A stretch of 64,000 nt of DNA from Meandrina meandrites (Eukaryota > Cnidaria > Anthozoa > Scleractinia > Meandrinidae): contig OY855914.1 in assembly GCA_963693305.1 (NCBI GenBank), positions 16,492,899 to 16,556,898 of the forward strand. The letters are read 5' to 3'. Position 1 is the stretch's first letter, and each line of letters opens with the position of its first letter. This document shows, one piece after another, positions 1 through 10,763 of the stretch. A program made the position numbers and the translations under genes. Below the pieces are notes generated by a model. The model searched no databases. It was given only the letters and a program-made list of their open reading frames with translations, and was not told the DNA's origin.

Positions 1-286
1 TAAAATGACTGTTCTTTTATAATTCTTTTTGATGTATTGATGTCTTGCTTCTTTTTTTTTTTGTAAAGTTCTCAGGCTCATAGGCTAGTTTCTACCAGGT
101 AGTTTTGTTTCGTCCTAAACTCAACCTGACAGTTGCAATTCGCTAAGGGTGCAGAGGATTACAAAGAAGGTGCATTCCAAATTAGGAAAAAATAGCTGCC
201 CCCTTTCTTTGTCCGTGGAATATGCTAAAGTGTAAGATCAATGAAAGATATTGACTTTGATCAGTAGTAGAGAGTATTCTGGTCTC
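1..286. other. AT-rich sequence with no recognised gene
   Basis: No ORF, inverted repeat or homology that I recognise is present here. A short T run lies at about 51-62. Confidence 0.5.
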
Positions 287-531
287 GAATTGTCACTATT
301 TGTTATCGTCGCTATTTAGGACTATTCGTCACTATTTGCAACTATTCGTTAGTATTTGGAACTATAGTATTTGTCACTTTTCGTTACTATTCAACTACTA
401 TTCGCTACTAGTTGTCATCATTCACGACTTACGACTCGTGTCAGGTCGTGTATATTGGACATGGATGACTTATCACATACTATTCGCGACTATTCGGGAG
501 TATTCGTACTATTCGCGACTATGTGCTATTC
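287..531. repeat. Degenerate minisatellite of an ACTATTCG-like word
   Basis: Variants of the word ACTATTCG (GTCACTATTTG, GACTATTCGTC, TACTATTCGC) recur every 8-15 bases through most of this stretch. They are interrupted at about 430-475 by non-repeat sequence. Two overlapping open frames of 77-84 codons across it are by-products of the repeat and resemble no protein family. Confidence 0.6.
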
Positions 532-599
532 GATTTTTCCAGACATCTATTTAGACCAAGCCGTCATTCAACACAGGAGAGGTGACTGCTCAGTAGCTT

Positions 600-1850
600 T
601 TTAGTCAGAGAAGCGTTGCTCGACATCAGACTGAGGCTGTTTGGTGAAGAACATCGAAAGACTGCTGACAGCTTCCATAAAGTAGGGGTTACACAACATT
701 CACTGGGCGACTACATCTCCGTTCTTGAGCCCAAGAATCATGCACTTGATATCAGACGGAAACTGTTTGGTGAAAACCATTCAGAGACTGCGGACAGCTA
801 TCTTTCAGTGGGGGTTACACAACATTCAGTCGGAGACTACAACTCTGCTCTCGAGTCCAAAACGGGTGCACTTGAAATCAGACGGAAAACTGTTTGGTGA
901 GCATGACTAACAACAAGAATGAAGTGAGGGTTACACAACATTCACTAGGAGACTACAACTCTGCTCTTGCCTATGAGAAGTGTTCACGTGATATCATACT
1001 GAGACTGTTTGGTAAAAAAACTTCCAACGACCACTTACAGCTACCATTCAGTAGGTGTAACACAAACAACATTCACTTGCCGACTACAAACACAGCATGA
1101 AAACATAACTTTACTGCGGTGTAAAGCTGAAGTAAAGCTGGCGTAAATTTGGAATTTAATCAACTTTACGCGACCTTTACATTTTTTAAAGCTGACCTTT
1201 AAATCAGCTTTACACTCATGTCTAAAGCTGGCTTAAAGAGATTGAAACATTTAAGCCACATTTACACCAGGTTTACGCACGGTAGCGTAAATGTCAGGTT
1301 TAACCACCTTTAAGAACCTTTAATTGATGGCGTAAAGTTAAGGAGATTTAAGCCACCTTTAATTTTCCGTGAATCTCCATTTTCGTGCAGTGAAATTGTC
1401 CGCTCTTAAGTCCAAGAAGCGAGCGCTTTATATCAGATTGAAACTGTTTGGTGAAGGATATTGATATACTGTCTCTGATATTCAGAGACAGCTGACAGCT
1501 ACCATTCAGTAGGGGTGTTACACATCATTCACTAGGCGACTACATCTCTGCTCTGGATCCGGATCCAAGCTTTGGTGTTTGGTGAAGAACATTCATAGAT
1601 GGCTGAGAGCTATCATTCAGTAAGGGCTACACAACATTCACTGGGCAACTACATCTCCACTCTGAAGTCCAAGAAGCGCGCGTATGATATTAGAATGAAA
1701 GTGTTTGGTGAAGAACACTTACAGACTGCTGACAGCTACCATTCAAAAGGGGTTACACAACATTCACTGGGAGACTTCATCTCTTGTCTATAGTCAGACA
1801 AGCGTGCATTCGACATCAGAATGAAACTGTTTGGTGACTGAGGACACCCA
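600..1850 (+). pseudogene. Decayed tetratricopeptide (TPR) repeat array
   Basis: The sequence encodes tandem copies of a unit of about 42 residues (126 bp). Its core reads roughly LRLFGEEH..TADSYHSVG, then VTQHSLGDY..AL.SKK.A. This is the kinesin-light-chain/nephrocystin-like TPR style found in large expanded gene families of corals and anemones. In intact proteins such repeats form a protein-binding superhelix, often beside NB-ARC or CHAT-like domains; no such domain is visible here. Units are readable at about 616-900, 915-1090, 1400-1530 and 1600-1860, but they lie in different frames and are broken by stops and small indels. A 0.3-kb insertion splits the array at about 1098-1390. I see no start, splice sites or complete ORF, so this is a relic. 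The repeat identity is clear; the parent gene is unknown. Confidence 0.8.
1098..1390. mobile_element. Small insertion built from GTAAAG/CTTTAC words inside the TPR array
   Basis: The TPR reading is lost at about 1095 and resumes at about 1395 with the next expected residues. The intervening 0.3 kb is made of words such as GTAAAGCTG, GGCGTAAA, CCACCTTTAA and CAGCTTTAC in both orientations, so the single strand can fold extensively. The flanks GCATGAAA and GCAGTGAAA may be a diverged target-site duplication. This is consistent with a non-autonomous foldback element. Exact ends are uncertain. Confidence 0.45.
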
Positions 1851-1860
1851 GAAACGGTCA

Positions 1861-2290
1861 CAGCAATCGTTCAGTATTGTTTCTTTTCAGTATTGTTTAT
1901 AACCGGGTGAGTATACTGAATCATTACGAAAGTAAGTATATGAAACTTGGGTGGGTCATTCAGGTGGAAGACTGGTATCTATAGGTGCGCTGCATCTAAA
2001 ATTTACATCACATTAAAATTTAAGATTAAAAATAGTACTCCTTATTACAATGCTATTACAAAAAGAGGTTAAAATATACTTTACCAAAAAGCTATTATAA
2101 CAGGAAATGTTTCTCTAGGCTGTAAAAAGCTTGTATGTTATCTACGCTTGCAACTTTCGCGCCCCTAAAAAGAAAGGTGTTTTTAGAAGATTTACCATTT
2201 CCGGGGATGGGGAAAGCAGAGACCGGGGAAAATTTTGCGGGGATAATTTTAAGTCTTCTTTTTTTCATATGCGAGAAATAAAAATGGCGA
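1861..2290. other. Non-coding stretch
   Basis: AT-rich sequence with overlapping short open frames on both strands (2095-2463) that show no conserved motif. Nothing recognisable was found. Confidence 0.4.
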
Positions 2291-2294
2291 ACAT

Positions 2295-2391
2295 GCGGGA
2301 AAACGAAATGATAAAACACTCGGGAAACAAAATGACAAAACAAGCGGGAAGACAAAATTACAAAACAGCGGGAAAACGAAATGACAGAACA
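2295..2391. repeat. Four-copy tandem repeat of about 24 bp
   Basis: Four imperfect copies of CGGGAAAACGAAATGACAAA follow one another with a period of 24-26 bases. They translate as repeated (G)KRNDRT-like octapeptides, but no independent sign of a gene is seen. Confidence 0.65.
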
Positions 2392-2630
2392 AAATATTAT
2401 GATTTTTTACCAAAAAAGAACGTCCTCTCTATTTTTGACGTAAATGAACGCAAGAGGAATTGAGCGTTACTCGAAGCACTCGTCCCCCACCTTCTTGCGC
2501 TGTTTTCCATTTCTTTTGTGATTTATTGCCCGCTTTCTACGATCCAAGAACAATGTCAGAAAATAGATTACATGTTTCTTGCGACGAAAACCCTTAAAAT
2601 GGAAATACTGGAATGTTTGTAACGAAATAG

Positions 2631-3286
2631 CATTCCCAAGGTAAATTACACCGAGGTAAACTCATCGCGGGAATAAGTTACCGGGGTGTTTGCCGTCACA
2701 AACTTAATACTTTACCAAGGTCATTAATCTTTCATACTGTTTTCGGCGCGAAATGCGAAAATGGATAATTCGAGGGTGCTTGCTAGCATCATTTACACTG
2801 TTTTGACAGTCCTCTACTGCTTTGTTATGTCAGTGTTTCAGACACCGAAGAATTAGAAGGCGAAGACTCCGTTTTTATAAATCTCCTTGTTGGATGTTTC
2901 TAGGCCTAGAGATTAAATCGAAATACATATAAGAAAATGCACTATAGATCTTCCTTGACTTGTGTTGTATTTAAACGCCAAATTTCCAAAAAAAGTAGCT
3001 TATACTTACAAATCAGCAAGCCATCCAGCCATGATTCTAAGAAAGACCACGCTTTTGCTGCCTTGAACACGCAAAGTTGACCTCCGGAAATCTAAACCAT
3101 ATTTAATTTCAAATTTCTCTGTTTATTTTATTTGCTTATCTTTGAGGTTTGCCTCGCGATCGGTCATTTTATCTGGGGGTACTTGAAAAACCTACCTATT
3201 TACCTCGGTAACTTGCATGGGCGATTCTTTTGTTCTTTTTGATGTATCCATGGAAATACACCGCGATAAATTTACCTTGGGAAATG
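2631..3286. mobile_element. Putative MITE with CATT(T)CCCAAGGTAAATT terminal repeats
   Basis: The left edge (2631-2648) CATTCCCAAGGTAAATTA is mirrored by AAATTTACCTTGGGAAATG at about 3268-3286. Related words (ACCGAGGTAAA, ACCGCGATAAA, ACCACGGTAAA) recur near both ends. No ORF of note lies inside. This suggests a non-autonomous DNA transposon of about 0.65 kb. Family and target duplication were not determined. Confidence 0.45.
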
Positions 3287-4420
3287 TTGGTCACACACGA
3301 TTTGTGAGTTTTCCGAGGTGAAGAGCCCATTTACCACGGTAAAAGGACGATGTGTAACCAACTGTAGAAGTTTGACACACTACACTTGACACTAAGCTAT
3401 TCCGTACTAGAAACCCTACACTGCTACACAGATCAACTAATTTGTTCCAGTCAACTCTTGTTAATTACATTTTATGCAGTCACGAAAAACCTTTCCGTAA
3501 CGATTCTCACATCGCGAACGCAATCCTCAACTCGAAAAAATTCTCTGAACTTTTCTAAGCGCAATAATCAGGAAAAGAAGAGCTACAATCGAAGCGATCA
3601 CGCGTTCAGGATCCATGGCGGATTTCTTGTCACGTGAGGGGAAAAAGAATCCTTTGAGAAACGTCCTGACTGTCACGCGAAAGGAAAAAGAAACATTTAA
3701 GGAATGTCTATATTTATTCTCGCGTTTCGTTTACTAACGCAGCTGACTGATTTTATCTCAGTGTGCTGATAAACATTTCTCGATTATCAAAATCTATAAT
3801 CAGGGGGCAAGTTTCGTGGTCTGTATGTTTTTTTTTTTCACTTCTAAAATAAAAGTTGACTAAGAATCTAACATTTCGCAATGATTGGAAGTAAAATCAT
3901 AAAACGCATGGGTCTATTTGGAAAGGAAGGGTTTTTTTTAAATAAAAGTTAATAAAATAGTTAGGTGCCATGTTCACGGCAAAGCCACTGCCCGGCTACT
4001 TTTCACATGCGAACAGAAATCAAGTTATCGCCGCGTAGAACACAAAGCAAACTACTCCCCGGCAGTTAGAAAGGACTAATACAAAGTATAAACGAAAGAG
4101 ATAAATTATATTTGACGAGTTCTATTAGATTCGGTAGACAGACATTTCTTTTAAAAGGAACTGAAGGACTAACTGAGACCGTTTGACCTTGTATCGTTTG
4201 TCGGATGCCACGCTACTTTATTTAATACGCACTATCAAAACAATTTCAGGAAATTAAATGTCAATCAAATGCGTTTTCGATGAGGTATCAGAACACGCAA
4301 GACTTGTACGACACGTACATTTCTTTCTGTAAAAAGAAAATTCACACAATCACAAATCACGCATTTTGTTCCTTTAGCGATAACTTATAAAATCGACGGT
4401 TTGCAAGAGTAGCAAATCCA
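3287..4420. other. Non-coding stretch
   Basis: One 83-codon frame (3386-3637) has no recognisable motif. The remainder is AT-rich. No RNA gene, inverted repeat or domain was identified. Confidence 0.4.
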
Positions 4421-4429
4421 GATCAGCCA

Positions 4430-5214
4430 ATGAATGGCGGTCAACATTGTCCATTTCCATCGACAAGCCGGCCATATTTTATCGTCCAGCTACTACTACT
4501 GGCGAGAAGCATGCCATCGCCTCAGTCTTCAGTTCCAAGTGATGTCGAAGCACTTGCTACGGCAAACACAAAAACGAATAAACCTCGCTTTAAGTCTGCT
4601 AACTGGACTGAGGAAGAAACGCACGAAGTTCTTGAAGCGTAGGCGCCAAAATTTAGTAAGCTGTGGGGAGTTTCACAAAGAGAAAAAATCAAACTCTGGA
4701 ACGATATTTATTCTTTGTATAAAGAAAGGTGTCCAGAAAGCCAGAGAATGCTACAGCAGGTGAAGTAACGGCAGCAGAATCTACTGAGTACGAGTTCTAG
4801 CAGTTAAAGCAGCGATCTCGCTCGACTGGAGAAGCTGGAATTCAGAAAATTATAGAAGGCTTCCCCTATTTCGACATCTTTGTTGAGGTGCCGGTGGTGG
4901 GACATCGATCCATCTAAAACTGCAATCAAATGAGTCACTACCTTTACCTCAGAGCCGAGTGTTAACGAGGCTTTGCAAGTCGAAAGTGTAAATGTTTCTC
5001 TTCATGAATCAGAACCGCCTGAGAAAAGAAAGGAGAGAAAGTACGACTCCAGACTGGCAGAGTTCTTTTATTGAAATGCTTGAAAAGAGTATGGAACAGG
5101 ACAACGCAAGATTTGAACGAAAATGTTCCGTGACGCCCAGAGCAGGCAAATGGAACAAACAAACGCCATACTTCCTGGCTTAAAAGACATTTTTAGAGAT
5201 TTAGCATCAAAATA
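4430..5214 (+). pseudogene. Myb/SANT-like DNA-binding protein, dead copy
   Basis: From about 4579 the + strand reads a Myb/SANT-like (trihelix type) domain: KSANWTEEETHEVLEA, then after one in-frame TAG (4640-4642) APKFSKLWGVSQREKIKLWN and a CPESQR segment. The W..EE.. and KLWNDIY pattern is typical of the Myb-like partner proteins of PIF/Harbinger transposons and of multicopy host relatives. After 4766 homologous-looking pieces continue in different frames (GEAGIQKI, EGFPYFDIF, then at 5095-5213 EQDNARFER and QTNAILPGLKDIFRDL), separated by stops. The C-terminal helix-rich piece ends at a TAA near 5213. At least one nonsense codon and several frameshifts make it a pseudogene. No Harbinger transposase is seen beside it. 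The domain assignment is confident; the transposon or host origin is not. Confidence 0.7.
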
Positions 5215-6185
5215 ATTGTCTTTATCTAATCGTTTATTTTGTGTTATTGGATCGTTGTTATCCGTGCCATAGAGGTCGCACTTTTCAAAACAAATGTTGT
5301 GCAATACTCACGTAGCAATCACAGTCTTGTTTAGGGTCTCCTTTTTCTGTTCAACCCTTTTCAACGCACTGTTGGACAGCTAAGAATTTGCTCGGTTCGC
5401 TGCAAGTTCATAAAAAACGCCATCTCTTCTGCGTGCATTGCGTGTCGTTTATTTACAGATAACGTCAACGCTTTATATCATCGTGCGAGTGCACCGAATT
5501 AGCTCGAATTTGTTGCGCTTGATAGACCGATCAGAAGAACCGCATAAGACTGTGAACTAACTACAGCAATAAACGTAAAAGAAAAGAAATCAATTTTAAG
5601 AACAGTAAAGCGTGCCTGTATTTCACATAATAAGCCCTTTACAATAAATACTCCTAACCTACAGTGTGATTAACCAGCGCGTTTAATAGCTGCGACCTCT
5701 TTGTTAAAGAAACATTATCTGTTCTTTGATATGAAATTCAGGCGGCCTCACAAAGCAAATGTTGACATGGCGGGAAAATTCCGCGGCCTCACAAAGCAAA
5801 CACGCATGGAATGGTCCATGGAATGCACTTTCTCCCCCTCGCATATTCTCGTGTCGTCATGACAACGTCATGACGACACGAGACAAAAAGGAGAATTACT
5901 GCGACGTGCAAATTTTGTGTTCTTGATTTGACGTCACACTCGCACTCGACCCAGACCTCTTTACACTCGGTAGTGAACCAAAATGGTGGCGTTTTTGCGT
6001 ACTTTAACAGAGCACAGAAAATTGGTGTTAGGTGCACTTTAAGGGTAATAAAAGTAGGATTACCTTAGTTACCTTGTTAGATTACCTTACCTTTGAGATT
6101 TTTACGACATTGCTTAGCGCCATTATTTTTCCTTCTGTCTTGGTGATTTCGTTTTCTTTTATCTCCCTTTGAAAAAAAAAACCGT
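5215..6185. other. Non-coding stretch holding a hairpin and a repeat fringe
   Basis: No gene is recognised. It holds the perfect hairpin listed separately. At about 6040-6125 it carries a fragment (GGGTAATAAAAGTAGGATTA, then CATTGCTTAGCGCCATTA) matching parts of the tandem duplication that follows. Confidence 0.45.
5847..5883. repeat. Perfect 17-bp hairpin with a 3-nt loop
   Basis: TCTCGTGTCGTCATGAC, the loop AAC, then the exact reverse complement GTCATGACGACACGAGA. The near-zero loop and absence of mismatches make it unusually strong for this AT-rich region. It includes two CGTCA/TGACG half-sites (CRE-like). Function is unknown. Confidence 0.85.
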
Positions 6186-6938
6186 TTTGAGTTTTTACAA
6201 CATTGCTTAGCGCCATTACTTTTCTTCCTGTTTTGCTAATTTCATTTTTATTTTCTCTTTTTGTATGGTTTTTGTACCGGACAATCAGGGCGTAAGTTAC
6301 TGTTTTATTTCATATGCTAATTATGTTTCACGTAAAACTTCCGCATAGATTATTGATTAGCGCGAATTTCCACTTTTGACCCGTATGCAGAAATCAGAGG
6401 AATTATAAAAAAAATTAATCTACTATCCCGGCCACCCCAAGATGCTGACCATAGATGCCTTAGATTACTCAATGCCATACCGTTAACACGGTATCAATTC
6501 AAAGAAGTGTAGAGGAAGCTTCATGTGAAGCAAGAATAAACGAAATTGCAAATGAAGGCCTGGATAGTAAGCAAGTTCGCAATATGGCAACAACATGCTG
6601 CGGATGCAATCTTCCTTATAAAGGTGCACTCCTCCTTAAGGGTAATAAAAGTAGGATTACTTTAGTCTCTTTAGCAGTGCAATACGAAAACATGCAAGTA
6701 ACACCTCTGGGTTGGCTCATGGGCGAATTGTAGCCTATTCCACTGGTCCGGTTAGTTGAGGAGCAATGCGATAAACAGGTATAGCGCACAAACGGTGAGT
6801 GGATTCCCCTTATTTTTCGCTCGCCGTTTTCCGCGCTGCTCCCCAACTAACCGAAGGCTAGAACAGTTTAGGCGAATTGACTTCGTGAACAGAAAACCAG
6901 TATCGAATAGCATCGTACACAGAATCGTTCACGAAACA
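6186..6938. repeat. Tandem duplication, copy A
   Basis: This block is repeated downstream with an offset of about 790-805 bp. The shared anchors include ACATTGCTTAGCGCCATTA, AATATGGCAACAACATGCTG (6581 here, 7373 in copy B), CAGTGCAATACGAAAACATG and GCTGCTCCCCAACTAACCGA. The copies differ by scattered substitutions and small indels, so the duplication is not recent. No conserved ORF is shared. Confidence 0.75.
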
Positions 6939-6990
6939 AGAGTACTATTTAAACTTAAACATTTGCTTTAACAAAAAAAGAAGCCGCGTG

Positions 6991-7692
6991 CTTTGAGATT
7001 TTTAAAACATTGCTTAGCGCCATTGTCTTTCCTTTTGTCTTGGTGATTTCGTTTTCTTTTTCTCCTTTTATATGGTTTCAGACGGTTAGTGACTGTTTTA
7101 TTTCTTATGCTAATTATACTTCACATAATACTTCCGGGGAGATGATTGATTAGTCCAAATTTCCACTTTAAACTCGTATTTGGAAATCAGAGGGAATTAG
7201 CAAATTTTTAATGTACCATCGCGGTCACGCCAAGGCACAGACCATAGATGACTTGGATTACTCAATGGCATACCGTTGTCACGGTATCAATTCAAAGAAG
7301 TGCAAAGGAAGTTTAACGTAAAGCTGAAGAAGAAAAAATGCAAATAAAGGCCTAGATAGTAAGCAAGCCTGCAATATGGCAACAACATGCTGCGGATGCA
7401 ATGTTCCTTTACTCCTCCTTCAGAGTAATAAAAATATGATTACCTTAGTCTCTCTAGCAGTGCAATACGAAAACATGCAAGTAACACCTCTGGATTTGCT
7501 CATGTTCGAATTGTGGCCTATTCCACTCGTCCCGGGTTAGTTGTAGAGCAACGGGATAAACAGGAATAGCGCAACGAACCGCGAGTGGACTCCCCTTATT
7601 TTTCGCTCGCCGTTTTCCGCGCTGCTCCCCAACTAACCGAACGCTAAAACAGGCTAGACAAATAGCTTTGTTAGTACACAGAATCGTTCACA
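6991..7692. repeat. Tandem duplication, copy B
   Basis: Second copy of the 6186-6938 unit in the same orientation. It ends directly against the TTAA-flanked element at 7694, which suggests that the element landed at or near the edge of the duplicated unit. Confidence 0.75.
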
Positions 7693-7693
7693 G

Positions 7694-8730
7694 TTAAGGT
7701 ATCAGCACCGGCTAAAATATGCCTCTTTTGAAAAATAAAATAAAATATCTCTTCTGTATTTGTGCTATCTTTTATACCTTAATATGATTGTGTATACATT
7801 GAAACGTACAAAAATGTCATTTTTTTTTTACATATGGACACCCTACTGCGCTTGGCTGGTTAATTATTAATAGCTGCAATATTGTGAAATTTGCTTTTTT
7901 CTCTCTAGATATTTGGAAATACAGCAAAATTAAATTGGAATTGTCTTTATTGCCACAAAACGCACTGACTTAGTTTCAGCCCCATCCTCAAGTGAAAAAT
8001 TTCTAATAAAAAAGACCAGCATCACATTTGTAGCTTTTGAGTTCTTGTCAGAATTTTTTAATAACAGATATGACTGGGGCTGAAACTACGATCGTTCATC
8101 TGCATGTAAAGAGTCTCCCTGCCAAATATTTTGTCCATCAGCCAAACATTTTTAGAAAAAAATCATTTTTTCTGACTGCAGCTAATACTGTTATGCCAAA
8201 AATGTCACCAATAAGTCTAAGATTCAACGATAAATCCTGTAAAATCCGTGTTCATAGCCACTCGTGTTCGATGCCGCCATGTTGGATCGATTTCCGCTGT
8301 TTAAAAAGCTTGCAGGCCTCAAAAACCATGTTTGTTTTTCCGTTGCTAGGGCGACACTAGGCCCAGACTTCCGGTTTCTCCAAAATTGGTTTTCGAGGAC
8401 TAGGTACTAGTTTTCAAAACAAATATGGCGTCCACAAGCAAACAGTGTTCGAATACATCAAAACAACCTCACAAACCAGCCACCAGGACCCAAAAATCGC
8501 CGAGAAGTACCGAAAAATGGATAAAGACCCTAACAACCGACCCAGTTCCCCACTCAAAAATACCATTCACTTCCGGTAAAGGAACAAATTTTAGCGTCAT
8601 CGTTCTCGTTTCCTTGCGCGTATTTTGTCCCAAATTCTGTGTTTATGTAAAATAGGAGTACTTAGAAACATGTCAGAGAAAAAACAGAGTAAACAAAAAT
8701 CCTAAAATTTTGCCGGTGCTGATACCTTAA
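7694..8730. mobile_element. TTAA-flanked non-autonomous DNA transposon (1029 bp)
   Basis: TTAA (7694-7697) is followed by GGTATCAGCACCGGC. The right end reads GCCGGTGCTGATACC followed by TTAA (8727-8730), so the 15-bp termini are exact reverse complements and the direct duplication is TTAA. TTAA duplications are typical of piggyBac and Kolobok transposons, and these termini lack the CCC start usual for piggyBac. Inside are two open frames (8037-8360, 8425-8655) with no motif I recognise, and one CCGCCATGTTGGA (YY1-like) site. No transposase is visible, so it would need one supplied in trans. Confidence 0.8.
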
Positions 8731-9330
8731 ACAATACTCTCTTAGTCAGGTATCTATAAATCTCGTCATATACCCTTTGTTTGGTAACCTTGAAAATATA
8801 ATTGTAAAATATCTTAGCCTGAGCAGCTTGGTGACCATTTTTAGCGGCCATCCGTTCAGGGAAGTATTTATTCTTGTAGTGTATATAGATATTTATTTAA
8901 AAACCGATATCGTCATTTTTTCTGTTTTCTCAGCTGATTCTTCTTAACACCCCATTAACTTTTTCGAAAAAAATTCCGATTTGCATAAAGCGGAATTTCT
9001 TTCATATTTTTTAAAGACGTTCAAATTACTATTTTGGTTGATGCCAGGTCGATGCCATTTTTAACGGTCGATGCCATCATTGGTAACCAAGCTTTTCAGG
9101 AAGGACGGTGCCATATTTGCTCTAGTTTAGGCCTGGATTATGTCGAAACTGTGCTTTGATTATTAGATAAAAATAGGCTTAGATAAGAAGATTGTTAGCT
9201 ATTATTATATCTAAGGAAGATTCACGCTTAGTTTAGGGATGCGGATAGGTCATCTATTATAGATGTAACAGTTATAATGTCATCTTGTATAAACTTATAT
9301 AATTAAATTTTTCGGGGTTTGGCGGATCAA
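8731..9330. other. Non-coding stretch
   Basis: AT-rich, with a short local repeat of GGTCGATGCCAT(T/C) at about 9046-9078. No gene recognised. Confidence 0.4.
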
Positions 9331-9476
9331 CGGGGCGGTGCAGTGGTGAGAGAGGGCTGCTAACATGCGAGAGATTCCAGGTTTGATTCTGGGTGGTGAC
9401 GTAAAATTTTCATCTTCCTATTTAGAAGAAAAAAAAATCGAGGATTGTGAAAAAAAAAAACAAAAAAAAAACTGAA
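9331..9476 (+). mobile_element. tRNA-derived SINE-like element
   Basis: The head (9331-9402) has a GCAGTGGTGAGAGAGG segment resembling a pol III A box. About 30 bp on it has GGTTTGATTCTGG, a close match to the B box GGTTCGANTCC. It ends in A-rich sequence (about 9427-9476), as expected of a retroposed pol III transcript. It does not fold into a clean tRNA by eye, so a SINE head is favoured over a functional tRNA. Confidence 0.55.
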
Positions 9477-9548
9477 GTGTCGCTAAAATGGCACCAAATG
9501 TTTACGAAACGTAAACGTGCTTCGCCGAAGGCCGAATACTTCCAACTC

Positions 9549-9583
9549 CCCCCACCCCCACCCCCACCCCCACCCCCACCCCC
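9549..9583. repeat. (CCCCCA)n microsatellite
   Basis: About six CCCCCA units. The Pro- or Gly-rich open frames crossing it are repeat artefacts. Confidence 0.9.
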
Positions 9584-9846
9584 TACTAGCAGACACACTG
9601 CTATTACGGACAAAACCCAGATCCCCAGCGCTTGCAACTACCAAATATAGAGACACCGTGAATTTTACTAACTTGGTCTTTCTACGCATTGTTTAAGTTT
9701 GATAATGTTAGGCTTAAGACACGCCATATTCATGCAATATGAAGTAATACTTCTGCTGTCACAAGCCGTTTGTAAAGTAGCTAAACGGATACCGTACTGT
9801 AGAGCAAGTGTCTAGGGCGGTCAACATTACGAATATTTCGCGTTTA

Positions 9847-10483
9847 AGGTGATTCCTCAGAAATAAAATTGCCGATCGTTTTTTTTTAAACGTTCGCAGA
9901 ATGTTCCCTTCTAAGCACTGTTTCGAAAAATACAATAAAAAAGATAGGTGACCATGCTCGCAAGAAAGATATAAAGGGCCAGACTTAACTTATTTATGCC
10001 TGTTCTTGTACTAATCGTGCGCGCTATTACATCGGTCCACATTACATTTTACGGTAGCTGGAAGCACAGTTTATTAAAGTAATAGGTAGAAAGTTCCAAG
10101 CATAAGGAACAATGCTATATATATCTTATGGAAAAATTCAAACAAATCCAAATAACATCGAATCAAAACGTTCCTCGGGTCGTTGCTTCCAAGATCATAA
10201 TTTGCGTCCTCCAGTAACGATTTTGTGCACGCATTCAGCTATATCTTTTTTTTTTCCAGATGATTTTTTTTTTTGTACAGCTCAAAGAGGACAGTTTACA
10301 CATCAAAACTTTGCAATAAAAAATATAGGTCACCATGCTTGTTTACGAGAAAACGACGATATATCTCTCTCTCGCGAGCCAAGCCGTAAAGGAAAAATCC
10401 TCCATTTTGTTCATGTGCGCGCGCTAACCACGCGTAAAATTCTGCGCAGAAGAGATGCGTAATGCAATACTGAGGAATCACCT
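9847..10483. mobile_element. Putative MITE with AGGTGATTCCTCAG termini (637 bp)
   Basis: AGGTGATTCCTCAG (9847-9860) is the exact reverse complement of CTGAGGAATCACCT (10470-10483). Inside, a motif around ATAGGT(G/C)ACCATGCT occurs twice in direct orientation (about 9943 and 10325). The two overlapping frames near the right end (10112-10481) show no family motif. No target duplication is obvious. Confidence 0.55.
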
Positions 10484-10542
10484 CGACCTGGACTCGTATG
10501 CCAGGTATGAAGGGAGTTTTATGTTTTTGTTTTTGTTTCGAC

Positions 10543-10763
10543 TGAGGGTCCCCTATCCTTTTACTTGAAGCGTGATTGGAGTTATTTGTATTTTCCGTGA
10601 AACGTGCTTTAAGCTTTTAGTTTTTCGTGATTCGTCATTCCCAATTTCAAAGCCTTGTCACGTGCACGTGACTGCAATTTTTAACTTAAACGTGAGCCGT
10701 GAACGACTATCAGGTGAATAAGACGTGTGTTGTGAATAATCTTGTTTTGCGCGGGGACCCTCA
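10543..10763. mobile_element. Putative MITE with TGAGGGTCCCC termini (221 bp)
   Basis: TGAGGGTCCCC (10543-10553) and GGGGACCCTCA (10753-10763) are exact reverse complements. The interior is rich in CGTGA/TCACG words and includes CACGTGCACGTG. There is no coding potential. Confidence 0.5.

Noticed and set aside
9331..9402. Functional tRNA gene
   Set aside because: Only A-box-like and B-box-like segments are recognisable. The cloverleaf does not form by eye and an A-rich tail follows, so a SINE head is more likely.
9422..9689. Overlapping Pro-rich and Gly-rich ORFs
   Set aside because: Produced by the CCCCCA microsatellite and a SINE tail; they do not resemble a gene.
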